In this document: piece after piece, positions 1-8,607 of the stretch
Layout of the letters: every line of letters begins with the position of its first letter
Position numbering within the stretch: the stretch's first letter is position 1
Assembly: GCF_003590945.1 (NCBI RefSeq)
Contig: NZ_QYUK01000011.1
Location: forward strand, 3,380,909 to 3,444,908
DNA length: 64,000 bases
Origin: Oleomonas cavernae
GTDB taxonomy: Bacteria; Pseudomonadota; Alphaproteobacteria; Zavarziniales; Zavarziniaceae
Direction of reading: 5' to 3'
Program-made: the position numbers and the translations under genes
Notes under the pieces: model-generated
The model's input: the letters and a program-made list of their open reading frames with translations, nothing else
Told to the model about the DNA's origin: nothing
Database searches by the model: none

Positions 1-147
1 ATCATCGTCATGGACGGCGGCCGGGTGGTCGAGACCGGCCGCCACGACGATCTGGTCGCCCAGGGCGGCCTCTACGCCCGCCTCGCCGCCCTGCAATTCG
101 GCGAAACCGAAGGCCGCCCGCCCGAGCGGCGGTTGCGGCAGGTCTGA
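1..147 (+). CDS. ABC transporter ATP-binding C-terminus (partial)
   Basis: The window opens inside a gene whose last 48 codons are visible and end in TGA. The peptide begins [18 protein letters not shown] and continues into [12 protein letters not shown]. This is the usual end of an MsbA/ABCB-type exporter nucleotide-binding domain: the strand after the switch region, then the HxxL and YxxL signatures. The 5' part, including Walker and membrane domains, lies outside the window, so the substrate cannot be inferred. A 62-bp gap separates it from the next gene on the same strand. Confidence 0.8.
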   Translation: MIVMDGGRVVETGRHDDLVAQGGLYARLAALQFGETEGRPPERRLRQV

Positions 148-209
148 TCACGCCCTGGCCGCCACCCGCAACAATGCTATAACCGCCTGACAAAAAATCG
201 GGGGAGAGC

Positions 210-1280
210 ATGGGTAAGTGGGGTAAGCGCCTGATCGCGATGGGCGCCGTGGTCTTCGTCGCCTGCGCCGGCTTTGCGCTGTGGGTGTTCAGCCAGGCGG
301 GCCAGTTCCGCACGATCACGGCGGCCGGCAATGTCCAGTGCCAGGCGGTGACCGGCGTCGTCGGGGCCGAGGACATCGTCATCGACGGCCCGGGCAAGCG
401 CGCCTTCGTCTCGGTCGACGACCGGCGGGCAGCCATGGCCGGGCGGCCGGTGCGCGGCCGCATCGCCCTCCTGGACCTGACCCAGGACAGGCTGGTCCCC
501 GTCGACATCACCGGCGACCAGCCAGTGGATTTCCACCCCCACGGCATCAGCCTGTGGCGCGACCCGGCCTCGGGCGAGGTCACCTTGTTCGTGATCAACC
601 ATTTCGAGTTCGGCGGCAGCCGGATCGAGCTGTTCACCGTCGGCGCCGACGGCAAGCTGGCCCACCAGGGCGGCGTGGTCAGCGCCGAGTTGAACTCGCC
701 CAACGACCTGGTCGCGGTCGGGCCGGCACGCTTCTACGCCGCCAACGATCACGGCTCGACCACGCCGCTCGGCATCACGCTGGAGAATTACCTGCAACTG
801 CCCCGCGCCAATATCGTCTATTTCGACGGCAGCGGTTTCCGCAAGGTGGCCGAGGGGCTGAAATACGCCAACGGCATCAATGTCTCGCCCGACGGCAAGC
901 AGCTCTATGTCGCCGAGACCACCGGCTTTGCCGCCACCGCCTATGCCCGCGACATCGACGGCGGCAGCCTGACCTTCCTCAGCCGCACGCCGCTCGCCAA
1001 TGGCGCCGACAATATCGACACCGCCCCCGACGGCAGCCTGTGGATCGCCGGCCATCCCCACCTGCTCGACTTCGTCGCCCATGCCGAGGATGCGGGCAAG
1101 CCCTCGCCCTCGGAGGTCGTCCGCCTGGTGCCCCAGGGCAACGGCTTCACGGTCGAGACCGTGCTGACCGACCCGGGCGAGCTGCTCTCCGGCAGTTCGG
1201 TCGCGACCGACGCCGGCGGCGGCCGTTTCCTGGTGGGCAGCGTGTTCGAGGAGAAGCTGCTGGATTGCCGCCGGCGCTGA
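210..1280 (+). CDS. Paraoxonase/SMP-30-like lactonase or arylesterase, membrane-anchored
   Basis: This 356-residue protein starts with a single hydrophobic segment (about residues 8-30) that should act as an uncleaved signal anchor, placing a six-bladed beta-propeller in the periplasm. The propeller follows animal paraoxonase order: an ED pair (GAEDIVID), HPHGIS, VINHFEF, NSPNDLVAVG with FYAANDHG, YANGINVSPDG and GADNID. These positions match the calcium ligands and catalytic histidines known for PON1. Family knowledge predicts calcium-dependent hydrolysis of lactones or aryl esters; the natural substrate is unknown. ATG at 210 has a GGGGAGA ribosome site just upstream. It stands alone between an ABC exporter and a thioesterase. 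Confidence 0.8.
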   Translation: MGKWGKRLIAMGAVVFVACAGFALWVFSQAGQFRTITAAGNVQCQAVTGVVGAEDIVIDGPGKRAFVSVDDRRAAMAGRPVRGRIALLDLTQDRLVPVDITGDQPVDFHPHGISLWRDPASGEVTLFVINHFEFGGSRIELFTVGADGKLAHQGGVVSAELNSPNDLVAVGPARFYAANDHGSTTPLGITLENYLQLPRANIVYFDGSGFRKVAEGLKYANGINVSPDGKQLYVAETTGFAATAYARDIDGGSLTFLSRTPLANGADNIDTAPDGSLWIAGHPHLLDFVAHAEDAGKPSPSEVVRLVPQGNGFTVETVLTDPGELLSGSSVATDAGGGRFLVGSVFEEKLLDCRRR

Positions 1281-1346
1281 CGAGGCCGGTCACATGACGG
1301 CCATCACACAACGGCGGCTTAGGGCTTGCCCGGGCGGGCGCGGCGG

Positions 1347-1832
1347 ATGATCGTCATGCCCGCGGATTTGGGAAACCTCATGGATCAGCTTGAACAGGAA
1401 CCGCGCGACGCGGAAGCGGGCAAGGCGATCGTCGCCAAGGTGCTGGCCCTGCCGGGCTTCGCCTCGGCCCACGGCTTCGAGATTCTGTCGGTGGAGCCGG
1501 GCGCGGTTACCCTGGCGGTCAACGGCCGGGCCGACCTGATGCAGTTCCACTACAATTTCCACGGCGGCGCGATCGCCGCCCTGGCCGACCAGGCGGCCGC
1601 GGCGGCGGCCAACACGGTGCTGCCCGAAGGCCAGGTGGCCGCCACCGTCGAGTTGAAGATGAACCACCTGCGCGCCGCCACCGGCTATCGCCTCTATGCC
1701 TTCGCCCGGGTGCGCCATGTGGGCGGCAATACCGTGGCCGTCGAGATCCGCATCGAATGCGAAGGCACCGGCGGCCGCGGCCCGGTCGCCGCCGGCCTCG
1801 CCAGCCTGCGCCCGGTGCCCTTCATCGGGTAG
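1347..1832 (+). CDS. PaaI-family hotdog thioesterase
   Basis: About 161 residues with a hotdog thioesterase fold. The core reads FHGGAIAALADQAAAAA followed by a VELKMNHLRAA strand, as in PaaI/YdiI acyl-CoA thioesterases; the glycine-rich turn before the central helix is the expected active-site region. It probably hydrolyses a short or aromatic acyl-CoA in the cytoplasm. ATG codons at 1347, 1356 and 1380 are all in frame. The last has the best-spaced purine run (GGGAA), so the N-terminus is uncertain by 11 residues. The gene ends just before a palindromic repeat whose 3' hairpin looks like a terminator. Confidence 0.75.
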   Translation: MIVMPADLGNLMDQLEQEPRDAEAGKAIVAKVLALPGFASAHGFEILSVEPGAVTLAVNGRADLMQFHYNFHGGAIAALADQAAAAAANTVLPEGQVAATVELKMNHLRAATGYRLYAFARVRHVGGNTVAVEIRIECEGTGGRGPVAAGLASLRPVPFIG

Positions 1833-1842
1833 TCATCCTTTG

Positions 1843-1982
1843 CCCTCTCCGCCGCTTGCGGGGGAGAGGGAGGGGACCCGTCGCGTCAGCGATGGGGAGG
1901 GTGAGGTGGTGGATCGGGACAGATCACGCCTTATGCCATCGACCCACCTCACCCAACCCTCTCCCCCTGAGGGCGGAGAGGG
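1843..1982. repeat. Palindromic intergenic repeat, family A
   Basis: Two hairpins (CCCTCTCCGCC with GGGGGAGAGGG, and ACCCTCTCCCC with GGCGGAGAGGG) flank a linker containing GGTGAGGTGG and CCCACCTCACCC, so the whole element is itself an inverted repeat. Related copies occur at six further intergenic sites in the window. This is a REP/BIME-like chromosomal repeat. Confidence 0.85.
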
Positions 1983-1988
1983 CTTTTT
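1957..1988 (+). terminator. Rho-independent terminator formed by a repeat hairpin
   Basis: The stem CCCTCTCC pairs with GGAGAGGG around a ten-base loop and is followed by CTTTTT. It lies downstream of the thioesterase gene and should stop plus-strand transcription before the convergent SDR gene. Confidence 0.65.
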
Positions 1989-1992
1989 CCCA

Positions 1993-2754
1993 TCACCCCT
2001 CGGCGACTGGTACCGTGTAGTTCAGGCCCAGGCGGCCGCCGTCGGCATAGAGGCACTGGCCGGTGATGTAACTCGATTCGTCCGATGCCAGGAACACGGC
2101 GACGGCGGCGATCTCGGCAGGTTCGCCGCAGCGGCCCATGGGGGTGCGCGACAGGATCATCTTGCGCGCCGCCTCGTCGTTCATCACCGTCTTCAGCATG
2201 TCGGTCATGATCGAGCCCGGCCCGATCGCATTGACCCGGATGCCCCTGGCCGCCAGCGCCACTGCCATGTTGCGGGTCATCTGGTTCATCCCGCCCTTGG
2301 CGACGTTATAGGCCAGTTGGTTGGGAATGGTCAGGACGCCGTTCACGCTCGACATGTTGATGATGGCGCCGCGCCCGGCCTTCACCATCTCGCGCGCCGC
2401 CGCCTGGGAGACCAGGAAGCCGCCCTTGAGGTTGATGCGCAGGACGCGGTCGAAATCCTCCTCGGTCAGGTCCAGGATGTCCGCCGCCTTGATCACGGCG
2501 GCATTGTTCACCACCACGTCGAGCCGGCCGAACTGCGCCATGGTCTGCGCGATCATGGCATCGACCGACGCCTTGGTGCCGACATCGCAGGCGATGAACC
2601 GCTGGCCCAGCTTTTCTGCCGCCGCCCGCCCCTTGGCCTCGTCGATCTCGGCGATCACCACCTTGGCGCCTTCGGCGACAAAAGCCTCGGCACAAGCCAG
2701 GCCGATGCCCTGGCCCGCCCCGGTGATGACGGCAACCCTGTCCTTCAACCGCAT
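1993..2754 (-). CDS. SDR-family NAD(P)-dependent oxidoreductase
   Basis: A classical short-chain dehydrogenase of 253 residues. TGAGQGIG at residues 11-18 binds the dinucleotide, NNAA lies in strand 4, and the catalytic Ser (NMSS) is followed by YNVAK. The C-terminus has the PGSI, GRCGEPAEIAAVAVFLAS and TGQCLYADGG blocks typical of FabG/BDH-like members. The acidic residue after strand 2 (AEID) favours NAD over NADP. The substrate is not determined. It lies 9 bp downstream of the histidine kinase stop on the same strand and could be co-transcribed with the two-component system. Confidence 0.85.
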   Translation of the reverse strand: MRLKDRVAVITGAGQGIGLACAEAFVAEGAKVVIAEIDEAKGRAAAEKLGQRFIACDVGTKASVDAMIAQTMAQFGRLDVVVNNAAVIKAADILDLTEEDFDRVLRINLKGGFLVSQAAAREMVKAGRGAIINMSSVNGVLTIPNQLAYNVAKGGMNQMTRNMAVALAARGIRVNAIGPGSIMTDMLKTVMNDEAARKMILSRTPMGRCGEPAEIAAVAVFLASDESSYITGQCLYADGGRLGLNYTVPVAEG

Positions 2755-2763
2755 TGTCGATCC

Positions 2764-4125
2764 TCATACCCTGTCGGCCAACACCAGGTGCAGGGTCACG
2801 CAGGCCCCGCCACCCGGCCGGTCGCCGAAGCTGATCCGGCCGCCAAGGCTTGTCACCACCTGGGTCGCGATGGCAAGCCCTAAACCGGCGCCGTCGTCGG
2901 CATCGCGATTGCGCGAGACCTCCAGCCGCTGGAACGGCTCGCCCAGGTTGGCGCGGGCCTCGAGCGGAATCCCGGGGCCGCGATCGGCGATCTCGAGCCG
3001 TGCCGCCGTCCCTTCCCGGCGCAGGGTGAGGTCGGCCGACCCGCCGTATTTCAGGGCATTGTCGATCACATTGGCGATCGCACGGGTCAGCGCCGCCGCA
3101 CCGCCCCGCACGAAAAGGGCGCCCGGGGCCAGATCGGCGGTGATCGCCGCGCCCATGGCGGCGCGCTCCTCCACCTGGTGCGTGACGATCGCGGCCAGGT
3201 CGCTGCGTGCCTGGGGATCGGCGCCGAAGCTGGCGCGCGCGAAGGTCAGGCTGTCCTCGACCAGGGCATGCATGTCGTCGAGGGTGCGGATCCAACGCTG
3301 GCGGTCCTCGTCGTCGGCCAGGAATTCGGCGCGCAGGCGCAGGCGGGTCAGGTAGGTGCGCAGGTCGTGGGCCAGGGCCCCCAGGATGAAGGCCCGGTTG
3401 CGCATCAGGGCGACAAGACGGCCCTGCATGTCGTTGAAGGCCCGGATCAGCACCCGCACCTCGCGGGCGCCATTCTCTTTGACAGGATCCACCTCGGGCT
3501 TCGCGCCGAAGCTCTCCACCGCCTTGGCCAGGTGCCGCAGGGGCCGGGCCTCGCGGCTGAAGCCCAGGAGGGCCAGCAGCCCGACCAGGAAGCCGACGAT
3601 CCCGGCAAAGAAACCCGGTTGCAGGCCGAAGACCCGGGGCATCAGGTCGCCGTTGGGCTCCACCACCAGGTAGCGGTGGTCGGCCAGGCCGATCACGGCG
3701 ATGATCCGGCTGTCGACCAGGCGGCCAAACCAGCGCGGCCGGTCGGGATTGGCGGCCGCGCCATCGATCAGGCGTACCGCGACCACCCGGCCCAGCCCTT
3801 CGGTGCCCAGGTAGTCCTTGATCAAATCCTCGACGACCGGCATCGACCGGCCCCGGGCCAGCACCTCAGCGGGATCGTCGACCACCTGGACCAGAAGCCC
3901 CGGGGCATTGACCGCGCGCAGGACCTTTGCCCGGCCCTCGGCATCGGCGTCGTCCATCAGTTCGGCCACCGCCGCCACCTGGTCGGCCAGGGGCGAGCGC
4001 AGCCCTGAATCCAGCAACTGGTCGCGCCGGAAGAAATAGAGCGCCGTGGTCGCCATCTGCACGACGATCAGGGCGGCCAGCAGGATCAGGGCCAGCCGGC
4101 CGACGATGCCTAAGCGCGCGATCAT
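2764..4125 (-). CDS. EnvZ-like sensor histidine kinase
   Basis: A 453-residue inner-membrane kinase. Transmembrane helix 1 is at about residues 8-32, a periplasmic sensor domain at 33-170, helix 2 at 171-190 and a HAMP linker to about 240. The phosphoacceptor box LAHDLRTYLTRLRLRAEFL places the catalytic His at 253. An N box (NVIDNALKYGG), DRGPGIP and GAGLGLAIA form the ATP lid. The AHDLRTxLTRLRLRAEFL form is characteristic of the EnvZ/CpxA-type group. Its start overlaps the response regulator stop by 4 bp, so the two are translationally coupled. The signal sensed is unknown. Confidence 0.9.
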   Translation of the reverse strand: MIARLGIVGRLALILLAALIVVQMATTALYFFRRDQLLDSGLRSPLADQVAAVAELMDDADAEGRAKVLRAVNAPGLLVQVVDDPAEVLARGRSMPVVEDLIKDYLGTEGLGRVVAVRLIDGAAANPDRPRWFGRLVDSRIIAVIGLADHRYLVVEPNGDLMPRVFGLQPGFFAGIVGFLVGLLALLGFSREARPLRHLAKAVESFGAKPEVDPVKENGAREVRVLIRAFNDMQGRLVALMRNRAFILGALAHDLRTYLTRLRLRAEFLADDEDRQRWIRTLDDMHALVEDSLTFARASFGADPQARSDLAAIVTHQVEERAAMGAAITADLAPGALFVRGGAAALTRAIANVIDNALKYGGSADLTLRREGTAARLEIADRGPGIPLEARANLGEPFQRLEVSRNRDADDGAGLGLAIATQVVTSLGGRISFGDRPGGGACVTLHLVLADRV

Positions 4126-4847
4126 CCGCGCCCCTCGGCGACATCGCCCGAAAAGATGTAGCCGCCGTTGCGTACCGTGACGATCATGCCCGGCGCCTGG
4201 GCGTCCACCGCCTCCAGCTTGCGGCGCAGGCGGCTGACGCTGACATCGATCGTGCGGTCGAAGGGATCGGCACTGCGCCCGCGGGTCCAGTCCAGCAACT
4301 GGTCGCGGCTCAAGACCCGCTTGGGATGCTGGAGGAAGCAGGCCAGAAGGTCGAATTCGGCCGAGGTCAGGGCGATGCGCTGGCCCGCCGGGCCTTCCAC
4401 GCTGCGGCCGTCGAGATCGACCACCAGCGTGGCAAAGGCCAGGCGCCGATTGGCCGCGGCCGCGGGTGCTGGCGGCGCCTTGGTGCTGCGGCGCAGGACG
4501 GCGCGGATGCGCGCCAGCAGTTCGCGCGGGTTGAACGGCTTGGCCATATAGTCGTCGGCCCCCAGTTCGAGGCCGATGATGCGGTCGATATCGTCGCCCT
4601 TGGCGGTCAGGATCAGGATCGGCAGGTCGCCCCGGTGGCTCAGGCGGCGGCAGATCGACAAGCCGTCCTCGCCCGGCAGCATCAGGTCCAGGACGACAAG
4701 GTCGGGTGTTGTCCGGGCCAGGGCGGCATCCATGGCGGCCGCGTCGGCCGCCCCCTCCACGGCGAAGCCCTCCCGGCGCAGGAAGGTCGAGAGCAGGTCG
4801 CGGATTTCGCCGTCGTCTTCGACCAGCAGGATGGTTTTCTCGGTCAT
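4122..4847 (-). CDS. OmpR-family response regulator
   Basis: 242 residues. The receiver domain has the acidic pair in VEDD (residues 10-12), phosphoacceptor Asp54 in VVLDLMLPGEDG and the conserved Lys in MAKPFNPREL. A winged-helix output domain follows (LTSAEFDLLACF, RVLSRDQLL, RTIDVSVSRLRRKLE). ATG at 4847 starts exactly at the receiver; a longer upstream open frame has no homologous content. Overlap with the kinase gene shows an operon. A tandem direct repeat lies 52-71 bp upstream of this start, in the region shared with the divergent secreted-protein gene, and could be its own binding site. Confidence 0.92.
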   Translation of the reverse strand: MTEKTILLVEDDGEIRDLLSTFLRREGFAVEGAADAAAMDAALARTTPDLVVLDLMLPGEDGLSICRRLSHRGDLPILILTAKGDDIDRIIGLELGADDYMAKPFNPRELLARIRAVLRRSTKAPPAPAAAANRRLAFATLVVDLDGRSVEGPAGQRIALTSAEFDLLACFLQHPKRVLSRDQLLDWTRGRSADPFDRTIDVSVSRLRRKLEAVDAQAPGMIVTVRNGGYIFSGDVAEGRG

Positions 4848-4898
4848 CGCGCGATTGTTCCGCAAGAGCCCTGTGCCAACAACGCCTGATCGTCGCCG

Positions 4899-4918
4899 GT
4901 TACAAATCGTTACAAATC
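4899..4918. promoter_or_regulatory. Tandem 10-bp direct repeat, candidate response-regulator box
   Basis: GTTACAAATC occurs twice head to tail. OmpR/PhoB-type regulators bind as dimers to direct repeats with roughly one-turn spacing, and related TGTAAC repeats are known from such systems. It sits between the regulator gene and the divergent small secreted protein gene, so it could control either or both. The assignment is inference from position and form. Confidence 0.5.
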
Positions 4919-5016
4919 GACAAGCGGCGGCAAAACCCCGGCAATCAACGCCGGCCATGATCACCCCCGAGCCCGAACGCGATGCCGATCGGGTGCCCCC
5001 CACGGGAGATCATGTA

Positions 5017-5415
5017 ATGAAAAAGCTGCTTGTTACCACGTTCGCCGTCGGCGTCATTCTTGCCGGTGCCTCGGCCGACGCCTTCGCCCGCCAGCGCTCG
5101 TCGACCGCGACCGGCCGCAACGGCGGCACCGTCACCCGCGACTTCCAGAGCGGTTGCGCCAACGGCACCTGCAGCCGCGGCCGCAGCGTGACCGGCCCCC
5201 AGGGCGCCACCCGCAGCCATTCGGGCAGCGTCACCAACAATGGCGACGGCACCTATTCGACGCAGCGCACGGGCGAGGGCCGCCGCGGCGGCACCTATTC
5301 GGGCAGCGGCACGACCGACGGCAACGGCACCTACAGCTACTCCGGCACCGCCACCGGCCCCAACGGCCAGAGCGTGACCAAGGAAAAGTCGGTCACCGTG
5401 ACGCCGGCGCCGTAA
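5017..5415 (+). CDS. Small secreted Gly/Thr/Ser-rich repeat protein
   Basis: 132 residues. A signal peptide with a hydrophobic core is followed by a likely cleavage site after ADAFA (about residue 23). The mature protein is low complexity with imperfect repeats built on NGDGTYS, NGGT and TGPxG units, and a single Cys pair (GCANGTC). It should be exported to the periplasm or the surface. No enzyme motif is visible. ATG at 5017 has GGGAGA upstream. The gene diverges from the two-component operon across an intergenic region containing a tandem repeat, so it may be a target of that system. Function unknown. Confidence 0.7.
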   Translation: MKKLLVTTFAVGVILAGASADAFARQRSSTATGRNGGTVTRDFQSGCANGTCSRGRSVTGPQGATRSHSGSVTNNGDGTYSTQRTGEGRRGGTYSGSGTTDGNGTYSYSGTATGPNGQSVTKEKSVTVTPAP

Positions 5416-5426
5416 ATTCCGAACTC

Positions 5427-5534
5427 GTCATCCCGGCCGTAGCAACGCGGAGAGCCGGGATCTCGGGACGGCCAAGCGACGAAACCACTGGTCACAAGAT
5501 CCCGGATAACGGCATGCGCCGTTTCCGGGATGAC
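5427..5534. repeat. Long inverted repeat, family B
   Basis: The element begins GTCATCCCGG and ends CCGGGATGAC, with internal AGATCCCGG-type arms, giving an imperfect palindrome of about 108 bp. Similar elements lie at 15354-15438 and 49641-49740. No coding content is apparent. Confidence 0.75.
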
Positions 5535-5568
5535 GATTTGGACAGTTTCCATCAACCGGAGTCACACG

Positions 5569-5829
5569 ATGTTCTATTCACGCCTTTTCGCCGCCTTCGG
5601 CCTCGCCACGGCCTTGACGGTCGCGGCGGCTGCGCCGGCCGCTGCCCAGGCGGCCATGGGCAAGCAGATCCGCGAGGCCTGCCAGGCCGACTACAAGGCC
5701 CTGTGCAACGGCATCCAGCCCGGCGGCGGGCGTGTCCTGAAGTGCCTTCAGGAACACCAGGACCAGGTCTCGAAGGAATGCCTCTCGGCCCTCGAACAGG
5801 CCAAGGCCGCCCGCAGCGGCGCCCAGTGA
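5569..5829 (+). CDS. Small periplasmic cysteine-rich repeat protein
   Basis: 86 residues. A signal peptide with an Ala-rich core ends at AAAQAA (about residues 20-24). The mature part has four cysteines in the pattern C-ADYKALC-GGGRVLKCLQEH-SKEC, which matches the cysteine-rich repeat domain named for Golgi glycoprotein GLG1 and common in small alphaproteobacterial exported proteins. The molecular role is unknown. ATG at 5569 follows a CCGGAG site; an upstream in-frame ATG at 5530 would spoil the signal peptide. It lies 29 bp before a sterol-desaturase-like gene on the same strand. Confidence 0.75.
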   Translation: MFYSRLFAAFGLATALTVAAAAPAAAQAAMGKQIREACQADYKALCNGIQPGGGRVLKCLQEHQDQVSKECLSALEQAKAARSGAQ

Positions 5830-5858
5830 CGCGAGCCGGTTTGGGGGGCAGCCATGGA

Positions 5859-6689
5859 ATGGCTGGCATCGGCACCGGGCGGGGGGCGGCCCGCGGCCTG
5901 TTACCCCTGGCCGTGCTGGGCCTGATGGTCCTGGAGGCCCTGGCCGGCTGGTGGCGCGGGCGCGCCACCTACGACCTGGGCGAGACGGCCGCGACCGCCG
6001 TCATCATGGTCGGGCAGCGCCTGATCAATGCGGCGGCAGCGCCGCTGGTCCTGGCCCCCATGTTCCTGGCCTATGACCACCGCCTGTTCGAGATCCCGCC
6101 GACGGAAGGATGGTCGCTGGCCGCGCTCTTCGTCGGGCTCGAATTCTGCTACTATTGGCATCACCGGGCGATGCACGGCTGGCGCCTGATGTGGGCGACC
6201 CACGGGGTGCATCATTCCAGCACCCGGCTCAACCTGGGCGCCGCCCTGCGCCTGGGCTGGGGCGGCGCGGCGACCGGCGGCTTCGCCTTCTACCTGCCGC
6301 TGGCCCTGGTCGGCTTTCACCCCTACGCCATCTTCGCGATGCTGGCCGCCAACCTGTTCTACCAACTCTTCCTGCACGCCAGTTGGATGCCGCACCTGGG
6401 GCCGCTGGAATGGCTCCTCAACACGCCGCGCCACCACCATGTCCATCACGCGGCGAACGCAAGCTGTCTCGACCGGAATTTCGGCGGCGTGCTGATCGTC
6501 TTCGACCGCCTGCTGGGCACCTTCGCGGCCGTGCCGGCCGAACCGCTGAGCTTTGGCTTGCGCAATGGCGCCGGCCCCAGCCGCAACCCGCTCAAGGTGG
6601 CCCTGGCCGGCTGGATCGAGGTCGGCCGGCATCTGGTCGCCGCCCGCTCGCTGCGGGCCGGCTGGGCCGCCCTGTTCGGGCGGCCCTGA
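5859..6689 (+). CDS. Sterol desaturase / fatty acid hydroxylase family membrane protein
   Basis: 276 residues with several hydrophobic segments and the di-iron histidine signature of the family: HHRAMH, a following HGVHHSS, and late HHHVHH. These enzymes hydroxylate or desaturate lipids at the membrane using oxygen. The specific lipid is unknown. ATG at 5859 is preceded by GGGGGG. The gene converges on prpE with only 7 bp between the stops and no visible terminator. Confidence 0.82.
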   Translation: MAGIGTGRGAARGLLPLAVLGLMVLEALAGWWRGRATYDLGETAATAVIMVGQRLINAAAAPLVLAPMFLAYDHRLFEIPPTEGWSLAALFVGLEFCYYWHHRAMHGWRLMWATHGVHHSSTRLNLGAALRLGWGGAATGGFAFYLPLALVGFHPYAIFAMLAANLFYQLFLHASWMPHLGPLEWLLNTPRHHHVHHAANASCLDRNFGGVLIVFDRLLGTFAAVPAEPLSFGLRNGAGPSRNPLKVALAGWIEVGRHLVAARSLRAGWAALFGRP

Positions 6690-6696
6690 GGGGGCC

Positions 6697-8607
6697 TCAG
6701 GCCGCGCCCTTGGCTTCCTTGGCGTAACCGACAGTGCGCAGGTTCTCGGCGATCTCGTCCAGGATGACGGGATCGTCGATGGTCGCGGGCATGGTCCAGG
6801 CCTCGCTGTCGGCGATCTTGCGCATGGTGCCGCGCAGGATCTTGCCCGACCGGGTCTTGGGCAGGCGCTTGACCACGGTCACGGTCTTGAACGCCGCCAC
6901 CGGGCCGATGCGGTCGCGCACCAGCTTGACCAGTTCGCGCTCGATCTCGGCCTCGGGCCGGTTCACGCCCGATTTCAGCACCACGAAGCCGATCGGCACC
7001 TGACCCTTCAGGGCATCGGCGACACCGATGACGGCGCATTCGGCCACCGCCTGATGGCTGGCCAGCACCTCCTCCATGCCGCCGGTCGACAGGCGGTGGC
7101 CGGCGACGTTGATGATGTCGTCGGTCCGGCTCATGACATAGAGATAGCCGTCCTCGTCGATATAGCCGGCGTCGCCGGTCTTGTAGTAACCGGGGAAATC
7201 CTGCAGGTACGAGCGGATGTAACCCTCGTCATTGTGCCACAGCGTGGGCAGGGCACCGGGCGCCAGCGGCAGCTTGACCACGATCGAGCCGATGTCGCCG
7301 CGCGCCACTTCCTTGTTGTCGTTGTCCAGCACGCGGATGTCGTAGCCCGGCACCGGCACGCTGGGCGAGCCGTATTTGACCGGCAGCAACTCGACACCGA
7401 CCAGGTTGGCGACCATCGGCCAGCCTGATTCGGTCTGCCACCAATGGTCGATCACCGGCACGCCCAGCAGGCGCTCGGCCCATTGGATGGTATCGGGATC
7501 GCCGCGCTCGCCGGCCAGGAACAAGGTGCGGAACTTCGCCAGGTCGTACTGGCCGACCAGCTTGCCTTCGGGATCTTCCTTCTTGATCGCGCGGAAGGCG
7601 GTGGGGGCGCAGAACAGGGCCGCGACGCCGTATTCTGCGATCACCCGCCAGAAGGCGCCAGCATCGGGCGTGCCCACCGGCTTGCCCTCGTAGAGGATCG
7701 AGGTGGCGCCCACCAGCAAGGGGCCATAGGCGATGTAGGAATGGCCGACCACCCAGCCCACGTCGGACGCCGCCCACCAGACTTCGCCGGGCTCGATGCC
7801 ATAGATGTGCTTCATCGACCAGGCCAGGGCCACCATGTGGCCGGCATTGTCGCGCACCACGCCCTTGGGGATGCCCGTGGTGCCCGAGGTATAGAGGACA
7901 TAGAGCGGATCGGTCGAGGCGACGGGCACGCAGTCGGCCGGTGCACTGCCGGGCACCACCTTGCCCCAGTCGAAGTCGCGCCCGGCGACCAGCGAGGCTT
8001 CCAGCATCGGCCGCTGCAGGATCAGGCAGAAGCCGGGCTTGGTCTGGGCGATCTCGATCGCCTCGTCGAGCAGCGGCTTGTAGGCCACGGTCCGCCCCGG
8101 CTCCACCCCGCAGGACGCGGACAGGATCGCCTTGGGCTTGGCATCGTCGATGCGGGTCGCCAGTTCCTTGGCCGCAAAGCCGCCGAACACCACCGAATGG
8201 ATCGCCCCCAGGCGGGCGCAGGCCAGCATGGCGAACACCGCTTCCGGCACCATCGGCATGTAGATGATGACCCGGTCGCCCTTCTCGATGCCGCGCAGCC
8301 GGAGCGCCCCGGCCAGTTCGGCAACCTTGGCCAGCAGTTGCGCATAGGTGAAGCGGGTCTTGATGTTGGTGACCGGGCTGTCGTAGATCAGCGCGTCCTG
8401 GTCGCCGCGGCCCGCCAGCACGTGGCGGTCCAGGCAGTTCCACGCGGTGTTGACCGTGCCGCCGGGGAACCAGCGGTAGATCGGCTTGGCGGAGTCGTCG
8501 AGGATCGCCGTCGGCTTGGCCACCCAGTCGATCGCCTCGGCCGCCTGGGCCCAGAAGCCCTGCGGATCCGCCTGCCACCGCGCATACATGTCTGAATAGG
8601 CGCCCAT
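6697..8607 (-). CDS. prpE: Propionyl-CoA synthetase (acetyl-CoA synthetase family)
   Basis: 636 residues, full length for the family. It makes propionyl-CoA from propionate, ATP and CoA through an acyl-adenylate. Visible motifs are the P-loop YTSGTTGIPKGVV, WWQTESG, YKTGDAGYIDEDGY and the C-terminal acylatable Lys in LPKTRSGKILRGTMRK. The block SCGVEPGRTVAYKPLLDEA is characteristic of PrpE rather than Acs. Of two in-frame ATGs (8613 and 8607), 8607 has a well-spaced GGGGA. No 2-methylcitrate cycle genes lie nearby. With mmsA in the window it fits propionyl-CoA-forming metabolism. Confidence 0.88.
   Translation of the reverse strand: MGAYSDMYARWQADPQGFWAQAAEAIDWVAKPTAILDDSAKPIYRWFPGGTVNTAWNCLDRHVLAGRGDQDALIYDSPVTNIKTRFTYAQLLAKVAELAGALRLRGIEKGDRVIIYMPMVPEAVFAMLACARLGAIHSVVFGGFAAKELATRIDDAKPKAILSASCGVEPGRTVAYKPLLDEAIEIAQTKPGFCLILQRPMLEASLVAGRDFDWGKVVPGSAPADCVPVASTDPLYVLYTSGTTGIPKGVVRDNAGHMVALAWSMKHIYGIEPGEVWWAASDVGWVVGHSYIAYGPLLVGATSILYEGKPVGTPDAGAFWRVIAEYGVAALFCAPTAFRAIKKEDPEGKLVGQYDLAKFRTLFLAGERGDPDTIQWAERLLGVPVIDHWWQTESGWPMVANLVGVELLPVKYGSPSVPVPGYDIRVLDNDNKEVARGDIGSIVVKLPLAPGALPTLWHNDEGYIRSYLQDFPGYYKTGDAGYIDEDGYLYVMSRTDDIINVAGHRLSTGGMEEVLASHQAVAECAVIGVADALKGQVPIGFVVLKSGVNRPEAEIERELVKLVRDRIGPVAAFKTVTVVKRLPKTRSGKILRGTMRKIADSEAWTMPATIDDPVILDEIAENLRTVGYAKEAKGAA

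Noticed and set aside
1-147. The ABC exporter fragment as the secretion system for the RTX lipases
   Set aside because: It lies 20 kb away, only its C-terminus is visible, and no membrane-fusion or outer-membrane partner adjoins it here.
177-1082. Long open frame opposite the paraoxonase-like gene
   Set aside because: Antisense shadow in high-GC sequence; the plus-strand protein has clear family motifs.
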